Shown here one piece after another: positions 1 to 12,746 of a DNA stretch of 64,000 nucleotides (the stretch's first letter is position 1; each line of letters begins with the position of its first letter). A model generated the notes under the pieces. That model saw nothing but the letters and a program-made list of their open reading frames with translations, had not been told where the DNA came from and made no database searches. The stretch is taken from positions 1,798,001 to 1,862,000 of the forward strand of contig JASVEC010000003.1 of the NCBI GenBank assembly GCA_030770535.1, given 5' to 3'. The stretch comes from Batkoa obscura (lineage: Eukaryota; Entomophthoromycota; Entomophthoromycetes; Entomophthorales; Batkoaceae). Position numbers and translations under genes: made by a program.

Positions 1-1293
1 TTATCTTCCAAAGGTTCTTCATCCTGAGACTCTTCCTCTTTCTCTTCCTCTTCATCCTCTTCTTCTAATGATAAGTCTTCATTACTATTTTCGCCTAATT
101 CTTCATCTCCAACAACTCCACCATTTTCTATTATAACGATAGCTTCTTTAACCATTTCCAACAAGTCATCTGATCCTTCTTCAGCGTCTTCTAAATTTTT
201 AATAATGTTGGCATGCTTTATTAAAACATCAATTATAGGGTGGTCTTGAAGATTTGGAGTTCCAACAGACTTTAAATACAAATAGAAAGATATATTAGTA
301 AGGTAATTTAATGTTGTTTCATATTTTAAATAGAAATGTTGAAGTAATGGGGTTGCTTTGACTGCTTCTGGGCTTAATTCTTTAATTCTAATACACGTTA
401 ATATTATATAAATTATTTTAACAATAAAATTACTTTGTAGCAACTTCAGAGGACTCATCTTTTACCATTTCCCATTTTTCTTTAAGTTGTTCTAAAAGTC
501 CAAAAAGCTCTGGTGAATCTTTTTCTAAAATTTCAATGGCTTCGTTTTTAGTATAGCCATCCCCTTTCTTTATACTTTTGGTAGGTTGGGTCAAATCTAT
601 ATTTTTTAATTCCTTATCCAAATCAAGAATTAATTTATGGTCTTCTAATTCATCCTAATAAAACTTAGTATATTAAAAAATGAGTTATATAATAGATACT
701 TTAATAAGGTCTTTTCCAGTTAATTGACCATAAGTAGGAGCCATAAAATCTTGTTCGTTCATAGCATTAACCCTCATTTTTTGGATTCTTATTGCCTCCT
801 CTTCTTCGAGTCTGGCATCTTCTTCATCCTCAACCTCATCACCATCATAATAATTCGATTTTTTTGTGCCCCAATCTATAAAATATTAATATGCGTACTT
901 ATATGGATAAATTTACTATACCTTCCATGGTATCTTCCTCTTCCTCCTCCTCGTCTTCTTCGTCTTCGTCTTGAGGGTATTCAACGCCAAGTATCTCTTC
1001 GTCTTCAATATCATCTAGAAATTTTTTTAGTCACATAAAACCAACAATAATATGTAATACCTGAATCATTATCGTTATCATTAAAGCTTATTTTGTTTCT
1101 GGTATCATGGACTAGAAAAATATTAATATAAGTTTGAATATCTAAAAATAAAATTACATTTATCAATATCATCATGTTCAACGTCATTCCAGTTCTTTAT
1201 AGCTTTTGAAGTATACTTCTCGCTTTTGTGACTATCGAGCTCTTGGCTTGGTTGAGCATTTGCAGCTCCTTTCCTACGGTTTCTCTTTCCCAT
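1..1293 (-). CDS. UTP3: UTP3/SAS10-like small-subunit processome protein, 5' part
   Basis: Acts in the nucleolar small-subunit processome during 18S rRNA maturation (family knowledge). Six exons can be read on the minus strand: 1158-1293, 1061-1111, 922-1014, 700-875, 434-654 and 1-387, joined by GT..AG introns of about 45-50 nt with consistent phases. The protein opens MGKRNRRKGAANAQ, followed by a very acidic stretch. Next comes the family hallmark WGTKKSNYYDGDEVED at about residue 95, then the Sas10/Utp3 core with KDSPELFGLLEQLKEKW and YLTNISFYLYLKS. A second acidic tract runs into the window edge. The C-terminal Sas10 domain lies outside the window, so the gene is cut here but not visibly broken. 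The start is the first ATG of an uninterrupted basic N-terminus. Confidence 0.92.
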
Positions 1294-2101
1294 TTAAAAC
1301 TTTAAATAACAATTTTAAAATTCTCGAAATTAATTCTATCTTTTTGTTTTTTGTTTTGCAAAAATAACCACTAAAATTGCAACTTCTTGAAGTAGATAAA
1401 CCAAGATTGATGTAGATTAGACAATTTATCACATTCGCTATATTGACACAGGAGGAAAGTATTAGATTAGATATTTTAAACTTCTTTTCATTTTGTTACT
1501 TGTCTCATTTTTGGTTATTAATCTTTCAAGTTAAATATTAAGGATGATCCGAAATATCTATTCTGCACTGGGATCTGGAATATATTTATCGGAAGCAGCT
1601 TGTTTATAAACTAATTATAAAACTCCATCGAATTTACAAGCATTAGGATTCCCAAAATAATTTTACTAAACGGGCATCGAAAAGTTTAATCGATTTTAAA
1701 TTAATGTTCACTAAGCGTAGACACACTTTTAATATATCTTTAAATAGTTTTTGGTGTTCTCAGATATTAATATGCATACTTTAATCTTTTTAGTCATATT
1801 AATAGTATTTTTATTCAAATGTAATAAACTATCTATTATATGCGAAAATAGTGAATCCGCTTGAATAAATTTTATCTATTTTTTATATTAAGTTTTTTAA
1901 GTGTTATAAAATAAAAACATTCATCCAAATATTAAACATAACAAAAATATACATTATATTCTTATTTTGAAACATACTTCAGATACATACGAAATACAAA
2001 AACCAAATAATTATAAACACATCGAATATTTAATAAAAAAAATATCCAATTCTATTGACATAAGGATTAAATATTTAAATTTGATTCTTTATATTATTAA
2101 T
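1294..2101. other. Intergenic spacer, nothing recognised
   Basis: About 800 bp of AT-rich DNA between the 5' end of UTP3 and the 3' end of the CHCH-domain gene. It has no long open frame, no RNA-like fold and no repeat shared with the rest of the window. It must contain the UTP3 promoter. Confidence 0.6.
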
Positions 2102-2554
2102 CTAACGAGAGGCAGCAAAGGATTGACACTGCTTAAGCATATCTAAATAGAATTGGCAAGCAGAAATATCATTGTTATTACTTTCTAAGCAATTGGTAAA
2201 AGCTTTAGCATCAGCTTGGCATGAGCCAGACCCATGTTGTTCTGAAGCTGCATAATAAGAATGTTGAGGTTGAGCAGCTTGAGCTGGCTGAGCGTTTTCC
2301 GAGCTTCCGAATAAAGAAGAAACTCCACTGGCAAGGGTATGTCCAACAGCACTACCTACAGCTACACCTGCGGCAGTAGTTGCCATTTGTGCGAAAAGCC
2401 CTGGTTGTTTTGGAGCAGCAGCAGCTGGAGCATGCATTGGTGCTGGAGGTGCTGGAGCACGAGCCATTGATGGTGGTGCAGCATAAGTAGAAGCACTACG
2501 GGATTGTGTTTGTACTGGGGAACGAGCTGGAGCTGAACGAGATTTACGAGGCAT
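2102..2554 (-). CDS. MIX17: Twin CX9C mitochondrial protein, MIX17/CHCHD2-CHCHD10 family
   Basis: A single-exon 150-aa protein. The N-terminus is basic and Ser/Pro/Ala-rich (residues 1-50), like a mitochondrial targeting region. A Gly/Ala hydrophobic stretch follows (about 55-80, containing AAGVAVGSAVGHTLASG), as in CHCHD2/10. The C-terminal CHCH domain has cysteines at 112, 122, 133 and 143, giving two exact CX9C motifs. Family members are imported into the intermembrane space, oxidised by MIA40, and act in cristae and respiratory-chain homeostasis. The length matches the family (about 140-155 aa). The codons are markedly less AT-biased than the surroundings, as expected for a well-expressed gene. 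Yeast Mix17 and animal CHCHD2 cannot be told apart from sequence alone. Confidence 0.9.
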   Translation of the reverse strand: MPRKSRSAPARSPVQTQSRSASTYAAPPSMARAPAPPAPMHAPAAAAPKQPGLFAQMATTAAGVAVGSAVGHTLASGVSSLFGSSENAQPAQAAQPQHSYYAASEQHGSGSCQADAKAFTNCLESNNNDISACQFYLDMLKQCQSFAASR

Positions 2555-3283
2555 TTTAATTAAAAATTGAAAATGAAATTTTGAGTTTATTTTGATTTTA
2601 AATTCAAAATCATGGGTAAAGTTGTATAATTTTTAGCCAATCATATCCAGAAATTATGGAATCTTAATTTGATGTGTTTTTCCAAAATTAAAGATCAAAA
2701 GAAGATTCTAGATTAGGTAAGATAATCTTACAACTAAGTATGTATTGGTAATTACTAATTGTTATAACAATTTGGCTACTAGTAATACTATTAAAGTTAT
2801 TTATAGCATAGTAAGCCTGCTGTAGCTCGCAGAAAATAGGTAATTATTAGACAGTTCACTGATTAATGGTTATCAGTTGGTGTGGTATTCAAATAATATG
2901 GAGATGTGTTTTTATGTTTAAGAATTTTGCTAACAATTTTTCCACTCAAATAGCGCTTAAAAGATGGAAAAAGTATGAAACCAAAAAAACACTCCCATAT
3001 GTAGCATTTTTCAGTAAAATGAAAGCAACTTTGTATATAAAAGTTTATGAATTGGTCAAAGAAACAAAAAGCCATATCAAAATTAAACTTTAAGCTGATA
3101 TAATCAAATTTGGGTGTTTACAATATTTCATTAACATATAATCAAAGAATAAGCGTTCTATCCACCTCACTTTCAAAACATAACAGCAAATCTTTTCAAC
3201 TGTAAACTTATTAAGCTTTTTATTATGCTACTAAAATTTTATTATAAATTATAATTTTACGATAACAGACAAAAAACATTATA
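2555..3283. other. Intergenic spacer carrying one MITE
   Basis: Contains the MIX17 promoter side and the 101-bp-class MITE at 2899-2998. Short open frames on both strands inside the MITE are by-products of its palindromic structure. Nothing else was recognised. Confidence 0.6.
2899..2998 (+). mobile_element. MITE family 1 copy (Tc1/mariner-like TA flanks)
   Basis: A short non-autonomous element bounded by TA..TA, beginning TGGAGATGTG and ending CACTCCCA. Its core, with CAAATAGCGCTTAAAAGATGG, recurs eleven more times in the window. Confidence 0.85.
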
Positions 3284-5938
3284 TCATTTACGAACTTGTA
3301 AAGCACCTCGATCTGGTACTGTACCATCTGGAGATGCTACACGTCGACAGAGTGATTGTATATGTGCAGTAGTAAGTTTGATATCTTTATAAGCATCCAT
3401 AAGTTTTTCTGGTCCAAGAAATTCATGTGGTACATGAAGTAAAAAGGGGAGCAATTCAGCTGCAGTCGGGCATTCCCTAAAGATATGGTCTAAAAAATAG
3501 ATTAAAATGGGAAGTTATGATAGAATGGATAATTACTTCGAACACATTTCATTATAGCAAGTCCGAATCGGAATAATATTTTAACACCTAATTGAATTAG
3601 TACTTTATAGTTAATTTTATGCATTTATTACCTTTATAATAAAACAAATCCCATACTTGAAGAACAGATGCCCAAGGCAATGTCATAGTATAAACTGTTA
3701 AAAACCAAGGAGTAACATACAATAACGATGTTATATCATTATCAGACTAATTACCATAAATATTATTCTTAGTAAAATAAAAGTGAATTACCAAATGTTT
3801 TGCAAGTTTAGGGTCACTTTCTTCTAACAGGTATTCAAATACAGCTGAATGAATACGAAGCTGTGAAAGCGTTGGTGTAAAATAACCTTGTAAGTATTGT
3901 GAATTGGTTGAAACTAAAAGCCAAAAAGCATCCTCTTCACTAAGCCCTTGCATTAAAAAAAGCCCCACCAACATACCCATCCCTTGACAATACCCAACTT
4001 CTGGATTGTATTGTGCATAAGCTTTTAAAATAGAATACAGATCCTTTAGCCTATTTCAATGACTTCAATTTTTAGTTAAAAAAATTCATGTTTAAATTTA
4101 CCCTTGACTATTTTCATAATAAAATAGTGAATGCCTAGGATAAGTTCTCCTTATATCTCTTTCAATTACGTCATAAATCGGTATCTTTTCTCTTCCAAGC
4201 ATTTCCTTTAGTAGATTAATAAATATATTTAATAATTCTAGAATTTAATTACTTGATAAGTATCAGCCCTTTTAAACTGTTGAACATTTGATAAAAAGCT
4301 CCAAACTCTACCACGTAAGCTATCTGGTATTCCTTTTTCTACTAATTTTTTTACCTAAAAGTTGTTAACTAATTTATTTTAAATTTATTTTTCAGTTTAC
4401 TCTATAAGATTTCCTTGATTTTGACGGCGTCCATTTAGTAAGTATTGCCCTCCATTTAGATTCTTTAGTCAATTCATATTTAAATAAACGATCAGATTTT
4501 GATGATACATTGGAAGCACCACTATATAATTAATATAAATTAAAACAAAACTTAACTAAAATTTATTACCTTATGGTGGAAATAATTGAACGGCCATCAT
4601 CACCTTCATCATCAGAAACACTTTGTATAAAACCAAATTGGTCAAGAACAATACTATCTCCTTTTTCATTGGCTTGAGAATAAAATTTACGCATATTTTC
4701 GGATTTTGCTACATAGTTTTTATCATTTAAAGGATCCTTAGGGGAACCTGAAGTTGGTAATAACATTAAAGAGGGATCAAGTCTTGCACTTAAAAACAAA
4801 TTATCTGCTTTCTTCTTTATAGATTTGATTGAATGAAATAATCCTTTATGCTTTATTTCAGATCTATTACTTCTATAATCTATTTGACTAAAATTATTGT
4901 TGCTATAATTGTTAACGTTATTGTTGTAACTGTTTCTATCAGTATTATTATCATTAATATTCTTTTCACTATTGCTGCCATTATTGTTTTTCTCACCATT
5001 GTTATCTTCATGATCTTTATTGTTATTATTAGCTTCTAAATCCGCATCAGATACTTGTAATTCAGGTATTTGTAAATTTTGTCCATTTTGTGAAGGTTTT
5101 AAATCCATATCATCCATTTTTTCATTTATTGTATTTATCCCATTATTATGCATACCTTCAGTTGTATAATTATCGTTTGGCTCGACTTTTTCTTCAATGG
5201 TATTATTGATATTGATATTTCTTGGAATTATTATACTCTCAGTATAAATCCGCGTACTAGTACTTTTAGGAAGAATTGAAGATTCGTTTAAATAACTTGA
5301 ATCCAACATTGAGATATCTTGTGATAATATGGCTTCTCTTAATTTTTCGGGCAAAATATTTGGTGTTATTGAAAACGCTCTTCTTTTTGTTTCATTAACA
5401 TTAGGCATCTCCTCCATTGACATTTCAGTTTCCGTTTCTTCTAATATAACTGAATTGTTTATACTTGCCTTAGCTTCAGGTATATTATTTTCTCCATAAA
5501 ATCCAATAGGCACATCCTTTTCTAATAACGCTGTAAAAGATTGATATTTTTCTTTATTTTTTCTAGGTGAAGCTACACTCAAGTTTAAATAAATTAAATT
5601 AACATCATCTAATCTAAAATGTCCAATTTGATCTGATAAAAATCCCTACTAATGGTTATTTATTAATATTATATAAATTTTAGAATTACCAAATAAAGAT
5701 TTTCTTTTATAGGCTTTAAAACTGTAATTACATCCCCTTTAAATTGTTAAAAGTAATCATAGGATATGAAAAGTAGTACTTACCTGCTTTACAAGGTAAA
5801 AGATCGGAACCTGGCTCAATATTCACTAGCGAAATACAAGTACCGATGCCACCTTTAACAAATAAATCTCCTATATTTATATATTATGTAAATCAAGTTA
5901 CCTCCCCTTCCAAACGCCAACATTTCCTCAGGCTTCAT
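3284..5938 (-). CDS. Rab GTPase-activating protein with N-terminal SH3-like domain and TBC domain
   Basis: Eleven exons are read on the minus strand: 5902-5938, 5784-5870, 5690-5736, 4570-5645, 4401-4521, 4253-4354, 4102-4205, 3792-4050, 3632-3746, 3537-3587 and 3284-3489. Together they encode 734 aa. Residues ~1-80 look like an SH3 fold (KAGDVITVLKPIKENLYLG then GHFRLDD). Residues ~80-410 are low-complexity and Asn-rich, probably disordered. The TBC domain begins about residue 450 (IPDSLRGRVW). It has the IxxDxxR arginine finger (IERDIRR, R510) and the YxQ glutamine finger (YCQGM, Q547), so catalysis should be intact. Further TBC signatures include TPWFLTVYTMTLPWASVLQVWDLF, here in two runs. 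The role is GTP hydrolysis on Rab proteins in membrane traffic. The Rab target is unknown, and I cannot assign a named yeast Gyp orthologue. Confidence 0.9.
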
Positions 5939-6752
5939 GGTATAAGTTTAAAATTTATAAATAGAATTACAAAGACAAAAAATGAAAAAGAAAGAAAGAA
6001 AAAAACTAAAAAGTTCTATTAAAGTTTTAACTAATTAAAAAATGTATAGTAAATAGAAGTTAAAATCTTTTATTCTTTTTTAAAAAAATTATTTAATCAT
6101 AAATTTTGTACATTTAATTGCATGCAAACTTTTAAATTTAAACCAATCATCCAAATAATTTATTTAGTATTATTTTAATTAATGTTGAGTGTAGAAAATG
6201 CTATTAAATGCTATTGATGGGTGTTATTGTTAAAAATAAATAGATTGATATTATGCTAATATTATAAATGTATATAGCCATTGTATATATAATGTTTTAT
6301 TATCTATAATTACAATAATTTTTCTAAAATAAGAATAAACAATAATTTTAATACATTTTAAAAGCGGAACAAATTTATAATGAATAAAGTATAATTTTAA
6401 GTTAACCGCATACGTGAGAATGTTTTTTTCGATTTAGCATTTGACTAGTAACTTTTTAAATTTTATGTTGCGTAAAATGAAAAAATGAAAAAACATTCTC
6501 CATAATAATATTAATAAATAAATAATTTGATATAGTTCATAGTATAAAAAATACTTCTGATTTAAGTATAGTATTAATAATATCAATGATATCAATAATC
6601 TAAGGTAATATTATAATTTAGTTTTAATCAACAAAAAATAACTTTTAAATTAAAAAAATAGAATGATATAAAATATACTTGAAGATTTAATATGGTTTAA
6701 ATAGATAATAATTATCAATGAAAAATAGATTGTTAAAAATTATAAAAATCAT
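5939..6752. other. AT-rich spacer with a short inverted repeat
   Basis: About 810 bp between the TBC gene start and the RNR1 stop. The only structure seen is the inverted repeat at 6417-6500. No coding signal was found. Confidence 0.6.
6417..6500. repeat. Inverted repeat, possible small MITE
   Basis: The left arm GAGAATGTTTTTT is matched by AAAAAACATTCTC about 60 bp further on, giving 13-bp complementary arms around an unrelated core. Only one copy was noticed, so mobility is a guess. It could instead be a hairpin near the RNR1 3' end. Confidence 0.45.
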
Positions 6753-9203
6753 TTAACCGCTGCACATAAGGCAACCATCACGATTATCAACAGAACATTG
6801 TAATCTAGCAGCTTCTTCTTCTTCAATTGCTTTTTTATCCACTGTAAATTGAATAGCATTAGCAGCTGGTCTAGTACGAAGATAATACATACCAGTTTTT
6901 AATCCTTTTTTCCAACCATAAAAATGCATTGAAGTTAATTTAGCAAAAGTGGGTTCAGCAATATGAATGTTAAGTGATTGGGATTGATCAATAAAAGCTC
7001 CACGATCAGCTGCCATATCAATAATTACTTTTTGACTTATTTCCCAAGTAGTTTTATAAAGAGCTCGTATATCTTCTGGTATAGTTTTAATCATTTGAAC
7101 GGATCCTTGGTCGGAAATGATTCGATTTTTCATTGAATCATTCCATAATCCAAGTTCAACTAAATCCCTAAGTAACCATGGATTAACTACTTGGAACTCA
7201 CCAGCGAGTACACGACGAGTATAAATATTACTAGTATAAGGTTCAAAACATTCATTATTACCAAGGATTTGAGAAGTGGAAGCAGTTGGCATTGGAGCTA
7301 CCAAAAGAGAGTTACGTACACCATGTTTAGCTATACGTTTACGTAATTTATTCCAATCCCATAATTCACTTGGTGTTACATTCCACATATCACATTGAAG
7401 TACTCCTTTAGATATTGGACTACCCTCATAAGTTTGATATGGACCTTCAATTTCTGCTAATTCAGAAGAAGCTTCAAGAGCGCCATGATAAATTGTTTCA
7501 AAAATTTCTCTATTAACTTTAGCTGCACCTTCTGAATCAAATGGCAAACGTAATTTAATAAATGCATCAGCAAGGCCTTGTACACCAATACCAATGGGAC
7601 GATGACGTGTATTAGAATTATAAGCTTCTTTTACTGGATAATAATTGATATCAATGATTTTATTTAAATTACGAGTTACTACTTTAACTACTTCATGTAA
7701 TTTAATATAATCAAGCTCGTTATTATTTACAAAAGTGGGCAAAGCTAAACTAGCTAAATTACAAACTGCAACTTCATCTGGACTTGAATATTCAAGAATT
7801 TCAGTACATAAATTACTGCAATTAATCGTCCCTAAATTTTGTTGATTACTTTTAGCATTACATGCATCTTTATAAAGCATATATGGTACACCAGTTTCAA
7901 CTTGAGCTTCAAGTATAGCATACCAAATTTTTTGAGCTTTAACAGTACGGCGAGCAAGACCTTCACGTTCATATTTAATATAAAGTTCATCAAATTTTTC
8001 ACCCCAAGCATCAGCTAATCCAGGTACATCATTTGGACAAAACAAAGCCCAATCTTCATCCGCTTCAACACGTTTCATAAATAAATCTGATAACCACATA
8101 GCATAAAATAAATCACGTGCACGTGTTTCTTCTTTACCAGTATTCTTTTTTAAATCTAAAAATTCAAAGATATCTGCATGCCATGGTTCAAGATAAATAG
8201 CAAACGCCCCAGGTCTCTTATTACCACCTTGATCAACATAACGCGCTGTATTATTGTAAACACGTAACATGGGTATTAAGCCATTAGAATAGCCATTAGT
8301 ACCAGCGATATAAGAACCCGAAGCTCTAATTTTCTGTACATTTAATCCAATACCACCAGCGGTTTTTGAAATTAAGGCACATGTTTTTAAAGTATCATAG
8401 ATACCTTCAATAGAATCTTCTTTCATGGTTAACAAAAAGCAAGAAGAAAGTTGTGGTCTTGGTGTACCAGCATTGAATAAAGTAGGTGAGGCATGAGTGA
8501 AATATTTACTCGATAATAGATCGTAAGTTTCAATTGCTTTTTCAATATCTCTACCATGGATACCAACGGATACTCTCATAAGCATATGTTGTGGGCGTTC
8601 TGCAGTTTTACCATCAATACGAAGTAAATATGATCTTTCTAAAGTTTTAAATCCAAAATAACTATAATCAAAATCACGATCATAAATGATTGCGGAATTA
8701 AGGCGCTCGGAATGTTCCATTACAATTTCATAGGTTTCCGTAGATATCATAGGAGAAGGTTTGTTATTCTTTGGATTGGTATAAGTATAAAGGGATTCAA
8801 TGACTTTAGAAAATTGCTTTTCAGATTCTTTATGGAGATTGGAGACTGCAATGCGAGCTGCTAAGGTAGCATAATCAGGATGTTTAGTAGTCATGTAAGC
8901 GGATGTTTCAGCTGCTAAATTATCTAATTCAACGGTAGTAACACCTGGATAAACTCCTGAAATTACCTAATAAAGGGGTTCAGTGAAATATTTTAAAGGT
9001 AAGAAAATAAAAGTTACTTTTTGAGCAATAGCAGCTGGATCCACGAAATTCATATCCAAACCATAACATAGCTTAATAATACGTGAAGTTATTTTATCAA
9101 AAACAACTCGTTCTTGACGACCATCTAATTAAATTCCATTTTAGTTAGCCAACAATCTTAAACCAAATTAAAGTACAAACCTACCTCTCTTTTTAACATA
9201 CAT
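6753..9203 (-). CDS. RNR1: Ribonucleoside-diphosphate reductase large subunit (class Ia)
   Basis: Reduces ribonucleoside diphosphates to deoxy forms for DNA synthesis, with the small (radical) subunit as partner. Three exons (9185-9203, 9018-9124, 6753-8966) encode 779 aa, close to the 792 aa of human RRM1. The N-terminal ATP cone ([20 protein letters not shown]) sits in the first two short exons. Catalytic residues fall exactly at the human numbering: C218 (LSSC), N427/C429/E431 (SNLCTE) and C444 (VCNLAS). The C-terminal redox pair is CLMCSG. The GGxG specificity region (AGGIGLN) is present. All expected residues are present. The gene is divergent from TRM4 across a spacer with an MCB box. 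The start is the ATG of the conserved MYVKKR motif. Confidence 0.97.
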
Positions 9204-9963
9204 TGTGAACAAAATAAGTCGTTTATAATATAAAAATTTAACTAATAAGCTTTACTAATTCACAAAGCACAAACTTTATAAATTAAAAAACAAAAGTACG
9301 GTTTCATTTGGAGCTCATCTTTTGATTATATATACTTCTAATTTTTACCCTACCCAATCAATTTTACTATTCAAAACCGCGATCATATTGATGTCGTGTT
9401 TTATTGGCTTTCAAATTTGATTGGTTATAGACAGTGTTTCATTGGTTCAAAACGCGTCATTGCTATCAGATTATTATGGGATCAGTTTGAAATAGAAAGC
9501 GCGATTTCCTTTTAAAGTAAATTGATTGGTCCACTATGGTATATTGTTCTAAGATGCTTGGGTTTCTGGGTTTTGGAGTTGTTTATTCATCGTTTGTTGG
9601 CTTTTATTTAAATAACAGTGTCTTGTTTATTTGATTCTTTTTACGTTGTTTGATTTGGCTTTCCGCTTTTGCGATTGATCTGACTTTCAAAATTTATTGA
9701 AGTTAGAGTTCTAAATAAAAATCGTATTTTTATGATCTGATATTCTATTTCATGTGGTTAATCTAATTAAATTTATTATTGAAACTACCATTTTAAATTA
9801 TAGATTAATTATTATTTACATATCTGATATTCTTTAACTGGTTTCTATTATTTTTGATGAAAACATTCAAATCCCATTGAAAAACCAAAAATTCAGAATC
9901 AAAGCCAAAACAATGCAAAATTACTAAACTTAAACTTTCGTTTTTTGATAAATATTAAAAAAT
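9204..9963. promoter_or_regulatory. Divergent promoter region of RNR1 and TRM4
   Basis: A 760-bp spacer between two genes transcribed away from each other. It is less AT-rich than other spacers around 9360-9560 and holds several CG-containing words, including an ACGCGT hexamer. No open frame was found. Confidence 0.7.
9452..9457. promoter_or_regulatory. MCB-type box (ACGCGT) upstream of RNR1
   Basis: A perfect ACGCGT lies about 250 bp upstream of the RNR1 start. In ascomycete yeasts MBF binds ACGCGT to drive G1/S transcription of RNR genes. A nearby AAGCGCGA at about 9498 resembles an SCB/E2F-like half site. Function here is inferred from position and family knowledge. Confidence 0.55.
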
Positions 9964-12637
9964 ATGGGAAAGTTTAGAAAGAAGAGAAGCAATGGTAATG
10001 ATAAACCAAGGGTAATGCAAATATAAAAAATAATTTAAAAGTCAACCTTTTAAATCTATTAGGAAACCAAAAATACTGAAGGTTGGGATAAAAGGGAGTC
10101 TAATAACTATGATAACGTTATAAAGGAGAATGAATTATTTGATAAATATTATAAGGTAAGTTTAAAGTATATTTAAAAATTCTTCATATATTGATTCCCA
10201 TAGGCTCAAAGCCTATTATCTCCCGAAGAATATGAAAAAATGGTTGAGTATTTCAAATTAGCTTTACCCACTACATTTCGTTTAACTGGTACTCGTAAAC
10301 AAGCTTTAGAACTTCTTGATACAATTGAAAATAAGTTTATTCCCGAATTAACGAATTTAGAATATGAAGGTCAACTTTTAGAAGGTCCAAAAGAGATATC
10401 TTTTTACCCAAACAAATTTGGTTGGAAGTTTGACATTGGCAAAAATATCATCAAAAAAGAATCCCATTTTAAACAATTTCATCAGTTTTTAGTTAGTGAA
10501 TCCGAGATTGGTAACATCTCACGACAAGAAGAAGTGTCTATGATTCCCCCACTTTTATTACAAGTTGAACCTGAACATTTTGTATTAGATATGTGTGCAG
10601 CACCTGGTAGTAAAACTGCTCAATTAATAGAAGCTTTACATAAGGATGAAACTATGCCAAAGGGTATGATAATAGCTAATGATTCTAATGAAAAAAGATG
10701 CTATACTTTATTACATCAAATTAAACGATTAAAATCCGCTAATTTTGTTGTGACTAATCATGAAGCACAATTTTTCCCAACAATGGAAATTAATGATAAA
10801 AGATTATTATTTGATCGTATTCTTTGTGATGTTCCTTGTTCAGGAGATGGTACATTAAGAAAGAATTATATGATTTGGAAAGATTGGAATTTAAATTCTG
10901 GTTATTCATTACATCATTTACAAACTACAATTGCTGAAAGAGGAATTCAATTATTAAAAGTTGGAGGTAGATTGGTTTATTCAACTTGTTCTATTAATCC
11001 TGTAGAAAATGAAGCTGTTGTAGCTGCTTTACTTAATAAATTTAAGGGTCAAATCAAATTATTAGATGTACAAAATTTATTACCTGAACTTAAAAGAGCA
11101 CCTGGAGTTAAGGACTGGAAGGTAATTTTAATTGATAAATAGTGAAGTGAAATAATGAATTTTTTTTATTTAGATTTTAGATAAAAATATGGAAATTATA
11201 CCTAATTTTGAAGCTATGGATCCAAAAGATAGTAATAAAAAATGGGCTGTTCCTACCATGTTTCCACCAAATAATGTAAATGAATTAGGTTTAGAAAAAT
11301 GGTAACTCATAAATATCTAATATGTTTTAGTAAGGGTGATATTAATGATTTTCTTTAAAAATTTTAGTTTACGTATTTATCCTCATCTTCAAAATACTGG
11401 TGGTTTTTTTGTAGCTGTATTTGAAAAGATTTTACCTACTAGTAATAATGAACAAAAAGAAAAGAAATTAAATGAAACCGAATCTCAAGTTGAAGTTGAA
11501 AAGAAAGAAGTTGAAAAAGAAGTTGAATCTGAAAATAAAAATAATAATGAAGATGATACTGAAAATAGTAATGAAGTTGAAAATAATGATGAAGTTAAAA
11601 ATGAAGTATCTAATAAAAGAGTTAGTATTAATACTAATATTAATATTAATACTAATATAACAATAATAATATAATTATAGGGAAGTGAAATTAAACAAAG
11701 AAGGGACAATAAAAAAAGAAATATCGTACATGAAGAACCCTTTATTTTTATGGAAAAGGAATCTTCAGAATTAGCTAATATTAAGTAAGAGTTTTCTATA
11801 TTAAAATCGCATATAATGATATTCAAATTTATTTTTATAGAAAATATTTCCATTTGACTAATTTCCCAGATAATTTATTTATTAAACGTAGTGAAACAGA
11901 TCGTAATAAAACAATTACTTTGGTTTCTCCATCTGTTAGGGAATTTTTATTATCAAAAGATATAAATAGAGTTAAGGTAGGTTAACCTCATCTTCTACTT
12001 CCCTATTGTAATCCTACATACTAACATCAACTTCTCTTTTATAGTTAGTTAATTTAGGAATCAAAGCGTTCAGTAGAGTTAGTGATAAATATGAATCTAA
12101 TTTCAGATTGCAATCGGAGTCAATCGATTTATTATTACCTTATATCAATCCAAAATTAATTATTGATATCAACTGTAAAGATTTATTAGTTTTACTACAA
12201 AATGAAAACCCATTAAATAATCAATTATCAATTACTGCTAATAATCAATTAGAAAATATTAGTAAGTTTATTTAAGTTAAATCAAATTTAGTTTATTTAA
12301 CACCTTTTTTTAGAAGAACCTTGTTCTTTAATTGCTAGATACACTAAAGAGAATGACAAGTTTGATGGAAGGTAAAGCTATTTATAATAATAATAATAAT
12401 TTAATTTAATTATTTTATTATAGTGAACAAGATATTCCTAAAATGATCTTTTCATTTAAAGGTATTGATTCCATTTGTTTTCCATTATGGAAAGCTCAAG
12501 TTTCAGTCAATTTAACTTTACCTAAACAAGATATTAGGTAAGTTTATTTTATTGATTTAATTTTTATTATTGTTGTAATATTAATTATTTTTTATTCTTT
12601 TAATTTTAGTTCTATTAAATCCCGCTTTTTTGGTTAA
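9964..12637 (+). CDS. TRM4: tRNA (cytosine-5) methyltransferase, TRM4/NCL1/NSUN2 family
   Basis: Methylates cytosine-5 in tRNAs in the nucleus using S-adenosylmethionine. Eleven exons (9964-10011, 10063-10155, 10204-11121, 11174-11301, 11368-11620, 11681-11784, 11841-11976, 12045-12261, 12317-12371, 12424-12537, 12610-12637) give 697 aa, near yeast Trm4 (684). The RsmB/NOP2/Sun domain shows LDMCAAPGSKTAQL (SAM motif I, ~residue 175). It also has DVPCSGDGTLRKN (motif IV Cys) and STCSINPVENEAVV (motif VI, nucleophilic Cys). A later exon has CLRIYPHLQNTGGFFVAV, typical of this subfamily. The fifth intron (11621-11680) uses GTTAGT and consists of short AT repeats, so that junction is the least certain. 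Its 3' end converges with CENP-X about 110 bp away. Confidence 0.94.
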
Positions 12638-12746
12638 ATAGTTTAAAATATAATAAAAATAAAAAATAGAATATTTTAAACAAATAAAAACTTTTACTTT
12701 CATTTTATTATTATTTATAAATATAAAATCAATTCTTCTTTTTATT

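Noticed and set aside
724-1038. 104-codon plus-strand open frame
   Set aside because: It lies opposite the acidic exons of UTP3; the runs of Leu/Ile/Phe/Arg are the antisense of Asp/Glu codons and splice sites.
2897-3093. Two overlapping small proteins on opposite strands
   Set aside because: Both are produced by the palindromic MITE and its flanks.
11621-11680. Poly-Asn/Ile/Thr tail as a real end of TRM4
   Set aside because: It is better read as an AT-repeat intron, because the downstream frame resumes conserved TRM4 sequence.
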